From Hydrogenothermaceae bacterium (GTDB lineage: Bacteria > Aquificota > Aquificia > Aquificales > Hydrogenothermaceae), in contig WFXI01000320.1 of NCBI GenBank assembly GCA_015490675.1, positions 83,479 through 147,478 of the forward strand: 64,000 nucleotides of DNA. Reading direction: 5' to 3'. Positions 35,539 to 44,398 of the stretch are shown here, one piece after another. Made by a program: the position numbers and the translations under genes. Numbering within the stretch: position 1 is the first letter of the stretch; every line of letters begins with the position of its first letter. Under the pieces are notes generated by a model. The model saw only the letters and a program-made list of their open reading frames with translations. It was not told where the DNA came from and made no database searches.

Positions 35539-35763
35539 ATGAATAAAAAAGAATTTAACCCTAACAATTATCCAAACATATTCTTTGCTAACTGGTTTGA
35601 AAAAGAACATTTTGAATGGTTTTTAGGAAAAGAACTAACAAATGATGAATTTCAAGAAATCAAAAAACAAATGGAAGATGACCTTATTATCGCAGACAAA
35701 GTTTCTGAAATAGTTCAAGACTATATTGAAAGCTATTATAAAAACACTTTAGGAGGTAAATAA
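35539..35763 (+). CDS. hypothetical protein (74 aa), paralogue of preceding gene
   Basis: FNPNNYPNIFFANWFEKEHF matches the C-terminal domain of the frameshifted zinc-ribbon gene upstream, so a tandem duplication with loss of the zinc ribbon is likely. ATG 35539 is chosen for its AAGGAG SD; an upstream ATG (35518) lies in the previous gene. Confidence 0.6.
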   Translation: MNKKEFNPNNYPNIFFANWFEKEHFEWFLGKELTNDEFQEIKKQMEDDLIIADKVSEIVQDYIESYYKNTLGGK

Positions 35764-35764
35764 T

Positions 35765-36304
35765 ATGCTCGTGACAACTTCAAAAGAAAAATTTTACTCT
35801 CTTAGAGAGTTTATTGACTACATAAAAAATGATGAAAGATTTGAAAATGCTTTAAGAAGTTTTGTTTTAGAGTTTAAAAAAGGTTTGAAAGAAGGACTTG
35901 ACTTAATTGGAAGAATTGAACTAAATGCAAAAAACATTGATGAGCTTAAACAAGAGATGAGAGAAAAAAGAATAAGTTTTATTAACTTATCTACTGATGA
36001 AATGATTTACTACGCAGAGTTTATATGCGACAAGGCTAATGTAGTATGTGAGGTTAAAGTTGATGATGAAGGAGATTTAATTTACAAAGAAGTCTATCTT
36101 GACTTCAATCCAAAAGTTTTCAAAAATGTAGCATTTCTGTATTTTTTAGAAAGAGGTAACAAACCTGAACTTACGGAAGAAGAATGGCAAAAATTTAAAG
36201 AAAGATATGAATCAGAAGAATTACCAGAAGAACTATGGAAACGTATCAATGATTTTGAGTATGAAATTAAAGAAAAAGTAAAAGAAAAGGAGAAAGTGTT
36301 ATAA
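35765..36304 (+). CDS. hypothetical protein (179 aa), paralogous to 54170-54727
   Basis: Unknown family. Contains IELNAKNIDELKQEMREK, a central LDFNPKVFKNVAFLYFLE and a C-terminal ELPEELWKRI. The gene at 54170 shares each element in the same order, so they are ancient duplicates. AGGAGG SD. Soluble, charged. Confidence 0.6.
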   Translation: MLVTTSKEKFYSLREFIDYIKNDERFENALRSFVLEFKKGLKEGLDLIGRIELNAKNIDELKQEMREKRISFINLSTDEMIYYAEFICDKANVVCEVKVDDEGDLIYKEVYLDFNPKVFKNVAFLYFLERGNKPELTEEEWQKFKERYESEELPEELWKRINDFEYEIKEKVKEKEKVL

Positions 36305-36398
36305 AAGCAAAATACAAAACTTTTACGACATATTGAAAGAAAAAGGATATACAGTAATCCCATTAGACCTTGAGATTGATCACTTTATTTATTTTTAA
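36282..36398 (+). pseudogene. start-less small frame, possible gene remnant
   Basis: A frame open from 36282 to 36398 encodes a protein-like segment (NFYDILKEKGYTVIPLDLEI) but has no ATG/GTG and only an internal TTG at 36333. It may be a decayed gene or an extension of the 179-aa gene after a frameshift. Weak evidence. Confidence 0.25.
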
Positions 36399-36412
36399 AA
36401 AAGGTAAGAGCA

Positions 36413-36493
36413 ATGAAATTATATAGAATACCTATTAAAACAGCTAAATCTATAATCAAAAAAATAAAAAGGGAGGTTAACAACTATGCCTAA
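36413..36493 (+). CDS. small upstream peptide (26 aa)
   Basis: ATG after AAGGTAAGAG; basic amphipathic peptide (KLYRIPIKTAKSIIKKIKRE). Its stop codon lies 3 bases inside the next gene, so it may be a translational coupler for the Api92-like gene. Confidence 0.35.
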   Translation: MKLYRIPIKTAKSIIKKIKREVNNYA

Positions 36494-37040
36494 CTATGTA
36501 GATGTAGTAATTACGTTAAAATCAAAAAATAAAAAAATAATTAAAAAGTTTATAGAAAAGTTTAAGAAAGAAGGATTTGAAGGATTTATCCCAATTCCAA
36601 GAAATTTAAAAGATGTGAACGAACAAGTGGATTTTACATATAAACACTGGGGAACAAAAGGAATAGAACCTCAAACACTTAACACAGGAGATAACTATAT
36701 TGTATTTATCTCACATTGGAGTCCTCCCTATGAATTTTTGCTAAATGTTTCTAAGGACTATCCTGAAATTGAATTTACTCTTGAATGGATTGATGATGGA
36801 GAAATAGAACTTCATAAACACACTATCAAAAATGGAAAAGAAATAAATTATAAAAAATATTTACATTTAATATCTGACGATATTGACCTTTATGAAGATG
36901 AAATTGAATATTTTATGGAAAAAATTGAGAAAGTTTTAAAGGAAACAGATGAGGCAATTATTGATGATGAACACATAAAAGGAAAAGAAAAAATACTAAA
37001 AAAAGTAAAAAACTTAACAAAAACAAGTTATGTAAAATAA
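36486..37040 (+). CDS. Api92/DUF1281-like protein with ferredoxin-like fold
   Basis: Starts MPNYVDVVITLKSKN and has KHWGTKGIE...FISHWSPPYEFLLNVSKDYPEIEFTLEW, the conserved core of the YubB/Api92 (DUF1281) family, common on phages and plasmids. Family function unknown. 184 aa is a typical length. AGGGAGG SD lies 8 bases upstream, inside the 26-aa peptide gene. Confidence 0.7.
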   Translation: MPNYVDVVITLKSKNKKIIKKFIEKFKKEGFEGFIPIPRNLKDVNEQVDFTYKHWGTKGIEPQTLNTGDNYIVFISHWSPPYEFLLNVSKDYPEIEFTLEWIDDGEIELHKHTIKNGKEINYKKYLHLISDDIDLYEDEIEYFMEKIEKVLKETDEAIIDDEHIKGKEKILKKVKNLTKTSYVK

Positions 37041-37202
37041 GAAAATTAATTTGAAAATTGATATTAAAAGAAAAAGGCTGTTTCTGGCTTTTAATCCTTG
37101 AAAACTTATCTTCCAACTACTAGTAAATTTGAATTTAAAAGGTTTCCCCATATTCTTTAAAATCCAAAAGTTATGAATTTAAATTTTTAAATGGAGAAAA
37201 AG
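37041..37202. other. intergenic region with leader element
   Basis: No gene. Contains CTTTAAAATCCAAAAGTT at 37155-37172 and an AAATTT-rich stretch before GGAG, another copy of the leader element. Confidence 0.45.
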
Positions 37203-37796
37203 ATGAAAGAACTTTTAAAAAAATATCCTGGATATTTTATGAGCTATCAAAAAAGTGAAAAATCTCCTATCTATGCTTATTTTAGATTTCCCGAAAAAAA
37301 TGAAAGATTTGCAGTCACACTAACTGTTAAATCTCCTGAAATTGTAAAAAAAGCAATTGAAGACAAAGTAATAGAAAAACCTCAAATCCTTAAACTAAAG
37401 AAAATTGAGCAAAAGTTTAACAATAAAAACCTTTCTTACTACTATCTATATAATGAAAATAACAACAAAGAAGATCTTAAAGAAACTGCATCAGAAATTA
37501 AAAAAATAATAGAAAAATATCCAGATTACATTAAACCAGTTCCTTCTTTATTTAAAAATACAGAAATAGATTATGAGAAACTTCCACTTGATAAACAGCT
37601 AATAGAAAATATTAAAAAATTTAAAAACAAGCTTTACAGATTTTATTTGAACATAATGCTTGAAGAAAATAAATCTTTAATAATAGATGACACATCTGCC
37701 TACATAAGAAATCTTCTTGAAGAAAAACCAAAAGAAATGAAAAATATATTAGAAAAAAATAATAAATTTTACAAAATAGAAAAAATACATAAATAA
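37203..37796 (+). CDS. hypothetical protein (197 aa)
   Basis: Lys-rich, mixed alpha/beta; no family recognised. ATG 37203 follows TGGAG; the in-frame ATG at 37191 overlaps that SD and is less likely. Two similar 'KKYPGY/EKYPDY' segments (start and about residue 105) hint at an internal duplication. Confidence 0.55.
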   Translation: MKELLKKYPGYFMSYQKSEKSPIYAYFRFPEKNERFAVTLTVKSPEIVKKAIEDKVIEKPQILKLKKIEQKFNNKNLSYYYLYNENNNKEDLKETASEIKKIIEKYPDYIKPVPSLFKNTEIDYEKLPLDKQLIENIKKFKNKLYRFYLNIMLEENKSLIIDDTSAYIRNLLEEKPKEMKNILEKNNKFYKIEKIHK

Positions 37797-37823
37797 TCAG
37801 AACTTCAATTAAAGGAGAAAAAA

Positions 37824-38195
37824 ATGGGATACTACTCTACTTTAAATTTTGAAGGAAAAGCAGAAAAAATCAATGAAAAAGCACTTGAAAATCTAAACAA
37901 AATGCTTGAAAAAAGCAAGTTTGAAGGATTTGAAGGTGCAGAAGTTTCCTTTGATGAAAACGGCTACATTAATATAGAAATGGCAGATTATACAAATAAA
38001 TTTCAAGACGATGAACAATTTGTAAACGAACTTGCAAAAATAATAGAAAAAGGGCATATAATAATCCATTTCATAGGAGAAGATGGAATAACTTGGGGGT
38101 ATTTAATAAAAGATAGAAAAGTCAAACAAGGAAGTTTTGTTCTTGTACCTTACGATTTACAAAAAAAAGTAGAAAAAATAATATTACAAGAATAG
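37824..38195 (+). CDS. hypothetical protein (123 aa)
   Basis: Begins MGYYSTLNFEGKAEKI, with a FEGFEGAEVSFDENGYINIEM strand region and DGITWGYLI. It resembles small plasmid/phage proteins starting MGYY, of unknown function. AAGGAG SD. Stop lies one base before the next ATG. Confidence 0.6.
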   Translation: MGYYSTLNFEGKAEKINEKALENLNKMLEKSKFEGFEGAEVSFDENGYINIEMADYTNKFQDDEQFVNELAKIIEKGHIIIHFIGEDGITWGYLIKDRKVKQGSFVLVPYDLQKKVEKIILQE

Positions 38196-38196
38196 A

Positions 38197-38487
38197 ATGA
38201 ACAAAGTAGAAAAGATAAAATTTTTTAACCTTCCTGTTTCACACCTTGAGTTTTTAGGAATCATTAAAGATAAAGTTGATAGAGAAAGAAGAAATAGACA
38301 CATCTTAGTTTTTAAAACAAAAAATAAAATCTTAATTGACATTGACTATCAAACTTTTGAAAACAACACATTTTCTTTAAACATAGAAGTTCTTGATGAG
38401 AACTACCAAAACATAACCAAAATGGAAAATGAAATAGCAGAAAAAATAGAAAAAAATATAGAAAAATTTGAAAACCTATTCCAATAA
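38197..38487 (+). CDS. hypothetical protein (96 aa)
   Basis: Beta-rich middle (RHILVFKTKNKILIDIDYQ) and charged C-terminal helix. No family recognised. Its ATG overlaps the region of the previous stop, so it is probably translationally coupled. Confidence 0.5.
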   Translation: MNKVEKIKFFNLPVSHLEFLGIIKDKVDRERRNRHILVFKTKNKILIDIDYQTFENNTFSLNIEVLDENYQNITKMENEIAEKIEKNIEKFENLFQ

Positions 38488-38529
38488 ATTTCTAAATAAA
38501 ACTAAAAATAAAACTAAAGGAGAAACACA

Positions 38530-38952
38530 ATGAAAACAGTTGTTGAAAACTTTTTAAAAAAAGAAAAAAGTTTTTTAGAGGAAAAAGAAAACATAAGAAA
38601 AGAACTTCTGTCTCAGTTTTTAAAAGAGTTTCTAAATAAAAATGGATTTAATCTAAAAGAAATAACTATTAAAGAGTTCAAATTTGAAGAAGAAAGTGCA
38701 TGGAATGAAATAACTGATGATGGAATTTATACACAAAAAATAGAAATAAAAGGAGTTATATATGATGAAGAAGGAGAATGTGACATCAGCATACAGCACA
38801 CATACTTCCATTCATCTTATTACAATGGCTCAGGAGAAACAAGCGAAGATACAACTATTAACTGTGATGACTCTAAATACGAAGAATTTATAAAAGAAGA
38901 ATTTCCGGAAATAATTAATCTCATAGAATCTGCTTATTACCTAAAAACTTGA
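38530..38952 (+). CDS. hypothetical protein (140 aa)
   Basis: N-terminal charged helix, then an acidic beta-rich domain with a Tyr/Ser/Gly segment (YFHSSYYNGSGETSED). AAAGGAG SD. The last codons and stop overlap palindrome copy 4. Confidence 0.55.
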   Translation: MKTVVENFLKKEKSFLEEKENIRKELLSQFLKEFLNKNGFNLKEITIKEFKFEEESAWNEITDDGIYTQKIEIKGVIYDEEGECDISIQHTYFHSSYYNGSGETSEDTTINCDDSKYEEFIKEEFPEIINLIESAYYLKT

Positions 38953-38971
38953 TTATAAATTTATAATCAAA
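38948..38971. repeat. AAATTT-centred palindrome, copy 4
   Basis: Perfect over 22 bp (38949-38970), with a C at the left outer position. It lies between two genes and runs into the AAAAGGAG SD of the gene at 38983. Confidence 0.8.
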
Positions 38972-38982
38972 AGGAGACTATA

Positions 38983-39387
38983 ATGAACTATGAACTTGGC
39001 TACTATGAAGAAAAAATTAAAAGAGAAACAGGCCTCTTTGTTGATGGATACTATATTTGGAAAAAAACAGTAAATCCAATAACTCAAATCCAGATTAAAA
39101 GAAAACATGAAGGTCCCTATCTGATACAAAAAGGTCTTGCACTTTTTCCTGAAAGCAAAGTTAACTACACAATATCAAAAGAAGCCTTTATTAAAAGAGA
39201 AATAAAGACTTTAGAAAGAAAAGAAATAAATCAACTAAATCTTATAAGCTTCTATTTCAAAGAAATTGACGGATTTATTTCAATGCCAAGAGAAATTCTT
39301 GAAAAAGTTCCTTTAGAAAAACTAAAAAAAGAAATTGAAAATCTCTTGAAGACATTAAAAAAGGAGGAAAAACTTTGGATAAAATAA
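38983..39387 (+). CDS. hypothetical protein (134 aa)
   Basis: Basic, soluble, no family recognised (NYELGYYEEKIKRETG at the start, IDGFISMPREILEKVP later). AAGGAG SD directly after palindrome copy 4. Confidence 0.55.
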   Translation: MNYELGYYEEKIKRETGLFVDGYYIWKKTVNPITQIQIKRKHEGPYLIQKGLALFPESKVNYTISKEAFIKREIKTLERKEINQLNLISFYFKEIDGFISMPREILEKVPLEKLKKEIENLLKTLKKEEKLWIK

Positions 39388-39554
39388 TTAGAAACTAGAT
39401 ATGCCTCTAAGGATAAATAAAAAAATTTTATGATATGATATTTCTAATTCTAATCAAAGATATTTTTATAAAAGAAAGCTAAAGAAAATATCAATTAGAT
39501 AGAAAATTAATCTATAAACTATAATAAAAAACTACAAGAGTTAAAAATAAAAAA
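39388..39554. other. intergenic region, possible promoter for the UDG gene
   Basis: No gene. A perfect TATAAT at 39520-39525 lies 30 bp before the UDG start. The -35 is poor. Plausible promoter, weakly supported. Confidence 0.35.
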
Positions 39555-40094
39555 ATGATTAAAAAATTAAATGAAAAATTAAAAAACTGCCAGCTTTGCA
39601 ATTTATGTGAAAACAGAAACCAAGTCGTCTTTGGACATGGAAATTTAAAAGCAAAAATAGTTTTTATAGGAGAAGCTCCTGGAAGGGAAGAAGATGAAAA
39701 AGGAATTCCATTTGTTGGAAGATCGGGAAAACTTCTTACAGATGCAATAGAAAGTGCAGGATTCAAAAGAGAAGATTTTTACATAACAAATATAAACAAA
39801 TGCAGACCTCCTGATAATAGAACTCCTAAAAAAGATGAAATTGAAAAATGCCTTGTTTTTTTAAAGGAAGAAATAAACATAATAAACCCTGAAATTATCT
39901 GCCTTGTGGGAGCAACGCCTGCAAAGGCATTCTTAGGAAATAAAATAAAGATGAATGAAATAAGAGGAAAAATAATAGAAAAAGGAAGCAAGAAATTCTA
40001 TGTGGTCTTCCACCCAGCTTATGTTTTAAGAGGAATGAAAACAAGAAAATCTATATTTTATGAAGACATTAACAACTTATTAAATTATATTTAA
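39555..40094 (+). CDS. uracil-DNA glycosylase, family 4 (Fe-S type)
   Basis: Removes uracil from deaminated DNA, valuable in a thermophile where cytosine deaminates quickly. Cys pair CQLC (residues 12-15) and later Cys in NKCRPP and EKCLVF match the four cluster ligands. Motif 1 is GEAPGREED and motif 2 HPAYVLR. At 179 aa it is slightly shorter than typical (about 200) but complete. The start follows GAG without a strong SD. Whether it protects the element or the host DNA is unknown. Confidence 0.93.
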   Translation: MIKKLNEKLKNCQLCNLCENRNQVVFGHGNLKAKIVFIGEAPGREEDEKGIPFVGRSGKLLTDAIESAGFKREDFYITNINKCRPPDNRTPKKDEIEKCLVFLKEEINIINPEIICLVGATPAKAFLGNKIKMNEIRGKIIEKGSKKFYVVFHPAYVLRGMKTRKSIFYEDINNLLNYI

Positions 40095-40141
40095 TATATA
40101 TAATAGACATTTGATAAAATAGACATCTAAAGGATAAAAAC

Positions 40142-40906
40142 ATGATTAAAATTTTTATAAAAAATAAAAAAGAAATAGGAATAGTAGAAGAACCTGAAAA
40201 ACAAGAACAGAAATATCCTACAATTAATCTAGCAACATTCCCCAAAAAAGGAATAATACAGGTAGTTGGAGACAGTGGCAGTGGAAGAACAACATTCTCT
40301 AATGCTTTAATTCATTACTTAGCAACAAAAGAGACATTCAAAAACAGTATTGAAAACATAACAATACTAACAGGATTTTCAGGGGGATCTGAATACTTCT
40401 TAAGACATGCTCCTGTTAATCACTTGATAAGATATCTACCAATAGATTATCCTGAACTAATAGAAAGATTGAAAAAAAACAAAGATATAAACCCTAAAGA
40501 AATATCAGAAATGTTTCACGATCTTAAGTTAAAGTATAAGTCACTTTTTCTTAAAAAACCTATACACATATTTCAAGTACTTGAGTTTTTAGACTCCAGC
40601 CTATATAAAAAGCTACTAAAAAATTTTCTTTTATACTTTTCTACAAAAGAAAATAGCATAATAGCAATTGACCACATTGTAATAAATAAAACAGTAGATA
40701 AAACAGACCAAGAGGTAATTAATGCCATAAAACGAGCATCTGAAAATAACCTTGTAATAATAAATATGCATGAACCTATTGAAACATTAGCATTCAAAGA
40801 AAATAATATATTCATAGATCCTAAACATGATAACGGTTTTATTAAAGAATACTTAAGTAACCAATTAAACGAAAACAATATTATAGTCTTCCTAAAACAA
40901 TCATAA
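40142..40906 (+). CDS. P-loop NTPase-like protein with Arg in place of Walker A Lys
   Basis: GIIQVVGDSGSGRTTF (residues about 40-55) has the shape of a RecA/PilT-type P-loop but with Arg replacing the invariant Lys. A hydrophobic strand plus Asp (NSIIAIDHIV) could be Walker B. 254 aa, no other motif recognised. Either ATP hydrolysis is lost or the substitution is tolerated. Confidence 0.55.
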   Translation: MIKIFIKNKKEIGIVEEPEKQEQKYPTINLATFPKKGIIQVVGDSGSGRTTFSNALIHYLATKETFKNSIENITILTGFSGGSEYFLRHAPVNHLIRYLPIDYPELIERLKKNKDINPKEISEMFHDLKLKYKSLFLKKPIHIFQVLEFLDSSLYKKLLKNFLLYFSTKENSIIAIDHIVINKTVDKTDQEVINAIKRASENNLVIINMHEPIETLAFKENNIFIDPKHDNGFIKEYLSNQLNENNIIVFLKQS

Positions 40907-40963
40907 TATTACTAAATATAATGATATAAAAAACATATAAAAAAATATAAAAGGAGAAATACT

Positions 40964-41446
40964 ATGAAAAAAGAATATCCAACTGTAGATGGATTACAGG
41001 CAGTCTTAAAAGTCCTTAAAAGTTTAGACTTTACTCCTACCTACATCCAACAAGAGCTAATAAGAGCAGAACTACAAAAATATAGACTTGAAATTTTAAA
41101 AGAAACATTTGGAATTGACAAAGACCCTGTTCCTGCTGCTGCCGTTGAAACATCTTCGCCTGAAGGTGAAAAAGGAATTTTTATATTATTTGTTAACCCT
41201 CTTGATTTCGTAGAACTAGTTGAAAAAGATGGAACCCCTACACCAAAGGAAAAGCTCTCAGACCTTGCATTTCTTGCTTTGATTGGTCTTTACATAAGCA
41301 AAGATAACCCCGAAAAAATTGAAATAGGAATGGCTCCAGTAGAAATCTTGTTAAAACTAAAAGAACCACCTAAAAAAGAAGATGAAAAAGTAATTATAGA
41401 AGAAAAATTCACAGGAGAAAAAAAAGATAATAACCTTCTTAATTAA
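40964..41446 (+). CDS. hypothetical protein (160 aa)
   Basis: Soluble, with an Ala/Pro linker (DPVPAAAVETSSPEG) separating N-terminal helices from a second domain (FILFVNPLDFVELV). AAGGAG SD. No family recognised. Confidence 0.55.
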   Translation: MKKEYPTVDGLQAVLKVLKSLDFTPTYIQQELIRAELQKYRLEILKETFGIDKDPVPAAAVETSSPEGEKGIFILFVNPLDFVELVEKDGTPTPKEKLSDLAFLALIGLYISKDNPEKIEIGMAPVEILLKLKEPPKKEDEKVIIEEKFTGEKKDNNLLN

Positions 41447-41489
41447 ATATAAAAGTTTTTTAATTAAAACTTAGATTAATGGAGAAAAA

Positions 41490-41984
41490 ATGAAGGCTCT
41501 AGAAAAATTTGAAACAATTGCTTATTATCCAGAATACACTTACTACATATATAGAGAAGGAAGACAACCGTGTGCAACAGTAGAAGTACAAGTATTAAAA
41601 ATACACAAAAAATATATAGTTATAGCTACAGATCTCTTGTCTGTTAAAGCTAAAAAATTAAATTGTAGACAATCAATAACAAACTCTTATGAATATTTTA
41701 TTAAAGACTTTTTTAACAAAATGAAAAAAGAAAATCCTACAATAAAATTAAAAGACTTTGTCTGGATAGAACATTACTATGAAAGAGGAGATAAAACAGA
41801 CAGCCTACCTGAAAGTTACGATCTTGTAATACCTGTAAATATAGAAATAGATGAAAAAGGATTTATAGAAAAATGCAAACCATCCTGGAAAAGACTTTTA
41901 ATGGATGATATGAATCCTGAAAAAAGAAAAGGATTGAGCATTAGTCAATTAATGGATAAACTAGAAGAACTCAATATAATATAA
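41490..41984 (+). CDS. hypothetical protein (164 aa)
   Basis: Mixed alpha/beta with Tyr-rich start (YYPEYTYYIYREG) and a basic C-terminus. The intergenic sequence before it holds another TATAAAAGTT leader motif. No family recognised. Confidence 0.5.
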   Translation: MKALEKFETIAYYPEYTYYIYREGRQPCATVEVQVLKIHKKYIVIATDLLSVKAKKLNCRQSITNSYEYFIKDFFNKMKKENPTIKLKDFVWIEHYYERGDKTDSLPESYDLVIPVNIEIDEKGFIEKCKPSWKRLLMDDMNPEKRKGLSISQLMDKLEELNII

Positions 41985-42023
41985 AAGTTTTATAAGTAAA
42001 TTTTTCCTTTAAAAGAATGGAAT

Positions 42024-42191
42024 ATGTGGGCACTAAGCATTAACATCTATAATTATCCAAAAGTCAAAGAAACCTTTAAAATAAAGGGAAATTTTTTCAG
42101 CCTTACAGGAATAGTTAATACTTTAGAAGCCATTTGCATTGGAAAAATTAAACAAGAGGTGGAAAATGAAAACAGTCAGACAATTAATTGA
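42024..42191 (+). CDS. small hypothetical protein (55 aa)
   Basis: ATG with no strong SD. The protein-like sequence includes YPKVKETFKIKGNFFSLTGI. Its end overlaps the following peptidase gene by 26 bp and its body contains that gene's SD (AGAGGTGG). Length and composition fit a real coupled gene. A TATAAAAGTT leader motif lies at 41980. Confidence 0.45.
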   Translation: MWALSINIYNYPKVKETFKIKGNFFSLTGIVNTLEAICIGKIKQEVENENSQTIN

Positions 42192-43365
42192 AGAACTTTA
42201 TCCAGACTACAAAGAAAAACTTGAAGAAATGTTTCCTAATATGTATAAATTTGCAAGACAAGTTGAAATAATCCCATGGGAAGAAACTTTCCAAAAAACA
42301 GATAAAAACCCAGAAATATTTCAGCAGATAGAATTTTTACAGATGCTGCTTGAAAACGGTATGATTTCAGAAGAAGAATATAGAAAAAGCTTGAAATATA
42401 TTCATCCTGGATATGCAAGTATAACAAAAGGTATTTCGTTTATAAAAGATAAAAAAGTTGCTTTTAGGGATAAAATACCACCAATTACTGCTATCCTACA
42501 CGAACTTGGACACATTTACTTTAAGGAAGACGATTATGTATGGAACTCTGTCTACGGCGGAGGCGAAAGTTTACTCCATTTAACTTTAACCCAAAAAGCA
42601 TCTTTTACAGAAAAAGACATAAAAAACCATATGAGATTTATGAGATTAATACTACTTGCACCTATAAGTAAACTCAAAGAAATAGACCAACAACTTACAA
42701 AGTATATAAGACATCATATGGAATCAAAAAACCTAGGATCATTGTCTGTCAATAACAGTGTACTTTCTTTAATACTGGCTGCTGGAACACTTCCTGGTGT
42801 AGAATTTGAAGAAGGTGAAGACCTTTTATATGAACATATTTATGATAAAAGAAAAATAGACTTACTAATAAAAAAAGGAAAAATAGTAATAAAATCTTCA
42901 TATTACAGACAAATGCTTATACAATTCCTATTAGAAATAATTGATGGATACCAATATCAAGATCCTTTCTATCAAAACTATGGGAATGCATATTTTTACC
43001 ATCTATCAGATATTGTAAAAACAACAACAAAAATATTAAACCCATCTATTCAAAATATTGAAGAATTTGAAAAAGAATTTGAATTACCCTTTATCGCTCA
43101 CTATTTTACAGCTCTTGGAATAAACAAAAATGAAGCAATATCAAAGAAAGATAATCCCCTTGAGATTATAGAAAAATACATATTTACTCCATTTTCCAAT
43201 CTACTTCCAGTAGATAGATATGAATTAATAATAGGCTCAAATAAGCTTATAATAATAAAATCTGAAGTTACTGAGAGGTTAAAAGACTATTTAAATAAAA
43301 ATCCAAATATTCAACTACCACAGATAATAAAAGACATACTTGAAGATAATAATATAAAAGTATAA
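42166..43365 (+). CDS. putative zinc metallopeptidase (HExxH)
   Basis: TAILHELGHIYF near residue 112 fits the HExxH zinc-binding signature, with Glu-rich sequence after it (KEDD, GGGES) that could supply a third ligand. The rest of the 399 aa is not recognised. There is no signal peptide, so a cytoplasmic role is likely. ATG 42166 follows AGAGGTGG; an upstream in-frame TTG (42139) is less likely. A chance HExxH is possible. Confidence 0.5.
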   Translation: MKTVRQLIEELYPDYKEKLEEMFPNMYKFARQVEIIPWEETFQKTDKNPEIFQQIEFLQMLLENGMISEEEYRKSLKYIHPGYASITKGISFIKDKKVAFRDKIPPITAILHELGHIYFKEDDYVWNSVYGGGESLLHLTLTQKASFTEKDIKNHMRFMRLILLAPISKLKEIDQQLTKYIRHHMESKNLGSLSVNNSVLSLILAAGTLPGVEFEEGEDLLYEHIYDKRKIDLLIKKGKIVIKSSYYRQMLIQFLLEIIDGYQYQDPFYQNYGNAYFYHLSDIVKTTTKILNPSIQNIEEFEKEFELPFIAHYFTALGINKNEAISKKDNPLEIIEKYIFTPFSNLLPVDRYELIIGSNKLIIIKSEVTERLKDYLNKNPNIQLPQIIKDILEDNNIKV

Positions 43366-43403
43366 AAATATTTTAAATAAAAACTTTTAACAGAGGTTGA
43401 GGC

Positions 43404-43802
43404 ATGAGAATTATTCTTTTGATTTTAGGAATTTTAGCATTTTCTATTTCTTCATTTGCTTTAGAAATTAAAACTTTAATAATGACCAATCCAGAAAGTA
43501 TTTCTGTCAAAAAAAATTCTTTTCTCGGAAAGTACTTAATAATAAAAAAACCTAAGTTTTTCAGAGACAAATACGATGATACATATATAATTCCTATAAA
43601 AAGTATAAAATGGATATATTATAAAAAGACGAAAAGATCATATGAAGACAATTATTACTATGTAATATACCTTATCCTTAAGGAAAAACAATCATTTCCA
43701 ATAGAAGCAGTAGGAATTGAAATAAAAGATAAAAAACTTTTTAGAGATTTTGAAAATGTAAAAAATTGGCTAAAAAAAACATTTGATATGGAAATTGAAT
43801 AA
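43404..43802 (+). CDS. exported hypothetical protein (132 aa)
   Basis: Signal peptide MRIILLILGILAFSISSFA (cleavage expected near residue 19-20), then a small basic domain. SD AGAGGTTGAGG. Likely periplasmic or envelope; no family recognised. Confidence 0.6.
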   Translation: MRIILLILGILAFSISSFALEIKTLIMTNPESISVKKNSFLGKYLIIKKPKFFRDKYDDTYIIPIKSIKWIYYKKTKRSYEDNYYYVIYLILKEKQSFPIEAVGIEIKDKKLFRDFENVKNWLKKTFDMEIE

Positions 43803-43947
43803 CTTTATTTGTATTTTTTTTATATTTAATTCTTAATACTAGATACTTTTTAGTTCTTCTCAAAATTAAATCTTTATCTGTATAATATCAAATGTAATTT
43901 ACAAAAATAAAATAGATTTCAAAGATGAAAATCTCTTGAGGCAAATA

Positions 43948-44385
43948 ATGGACAACAAATTAAAGGGAAAAATAAAATGGTTTTCAAAAGAAAAAGGGTA
44001 TGGGTTTATCTTTGGAGAAGATAAAAAAGATTATTTTGTTCATATTAAAGATGTAAAAGGAGAAGATATTCCACAAGAAAAAGATGAAGTTGAGTTTAAA
44101 GTAATAAAAAACAAAAAGGGATTAAAAGCTATAGATGTAATAATAATCAAAAAAAATAAAGAAAACCAAAGAAAAAAACTTGCCATCTGTCAACACTGTG
44201 GTAAAGAAATGGTTCCAAGAGTAATATTTACACAAGGAGTTCCACGAGGATCAATATGTCCATTTTGTGGAAAGACATATAAAGTTTTTAAAGCTTCTGA
44301 AGAAGATTTAACTGCAATGTATATAATTATGGGACTTGTCTTATTTTTTATATTTTTTGTTATAATGGTAGGAGCATTTTCATAA
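43948..44385 (+). CDS. cold-shock domain + zinc ribbon + TM protein
   Basis: Residues about 5-65 form a cold-shock (OB-fold) domain: KGKIKWFSKEKGYGFIFGED...YFVHIKDV, with the RNP-like aromatic residues present. Then a zinc ribbon (CQHCGK...CPFCGK) and one C-terminal transmembrane helix (YIIMGLVLFFIFFVIMVGAF). A CSD tied to a membrane anchor is unusual and implies nucleic-acid binding at the membrane. ATG 43948 after TTGAGG is preferred to an earlier TTG. The nuclease gene follows 13 bp downstream. Confidence 0.8.
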   Translation: MDNKLKGKIKWFSKEKGYGFIFGEDKKDYFVHIKDVKGEDIPQEKDEVEFKVIKNKKGLKAIDVIIIKKNKENQRKKLAICQHCGKEMVPRVIFTQGVPRGSICPFCGKTYKVFKASEEDLTAMYIIMGLVLFFIFFVIMVGAFS

Positions 44386-44398
44386 GGCTAAGAAAAAA

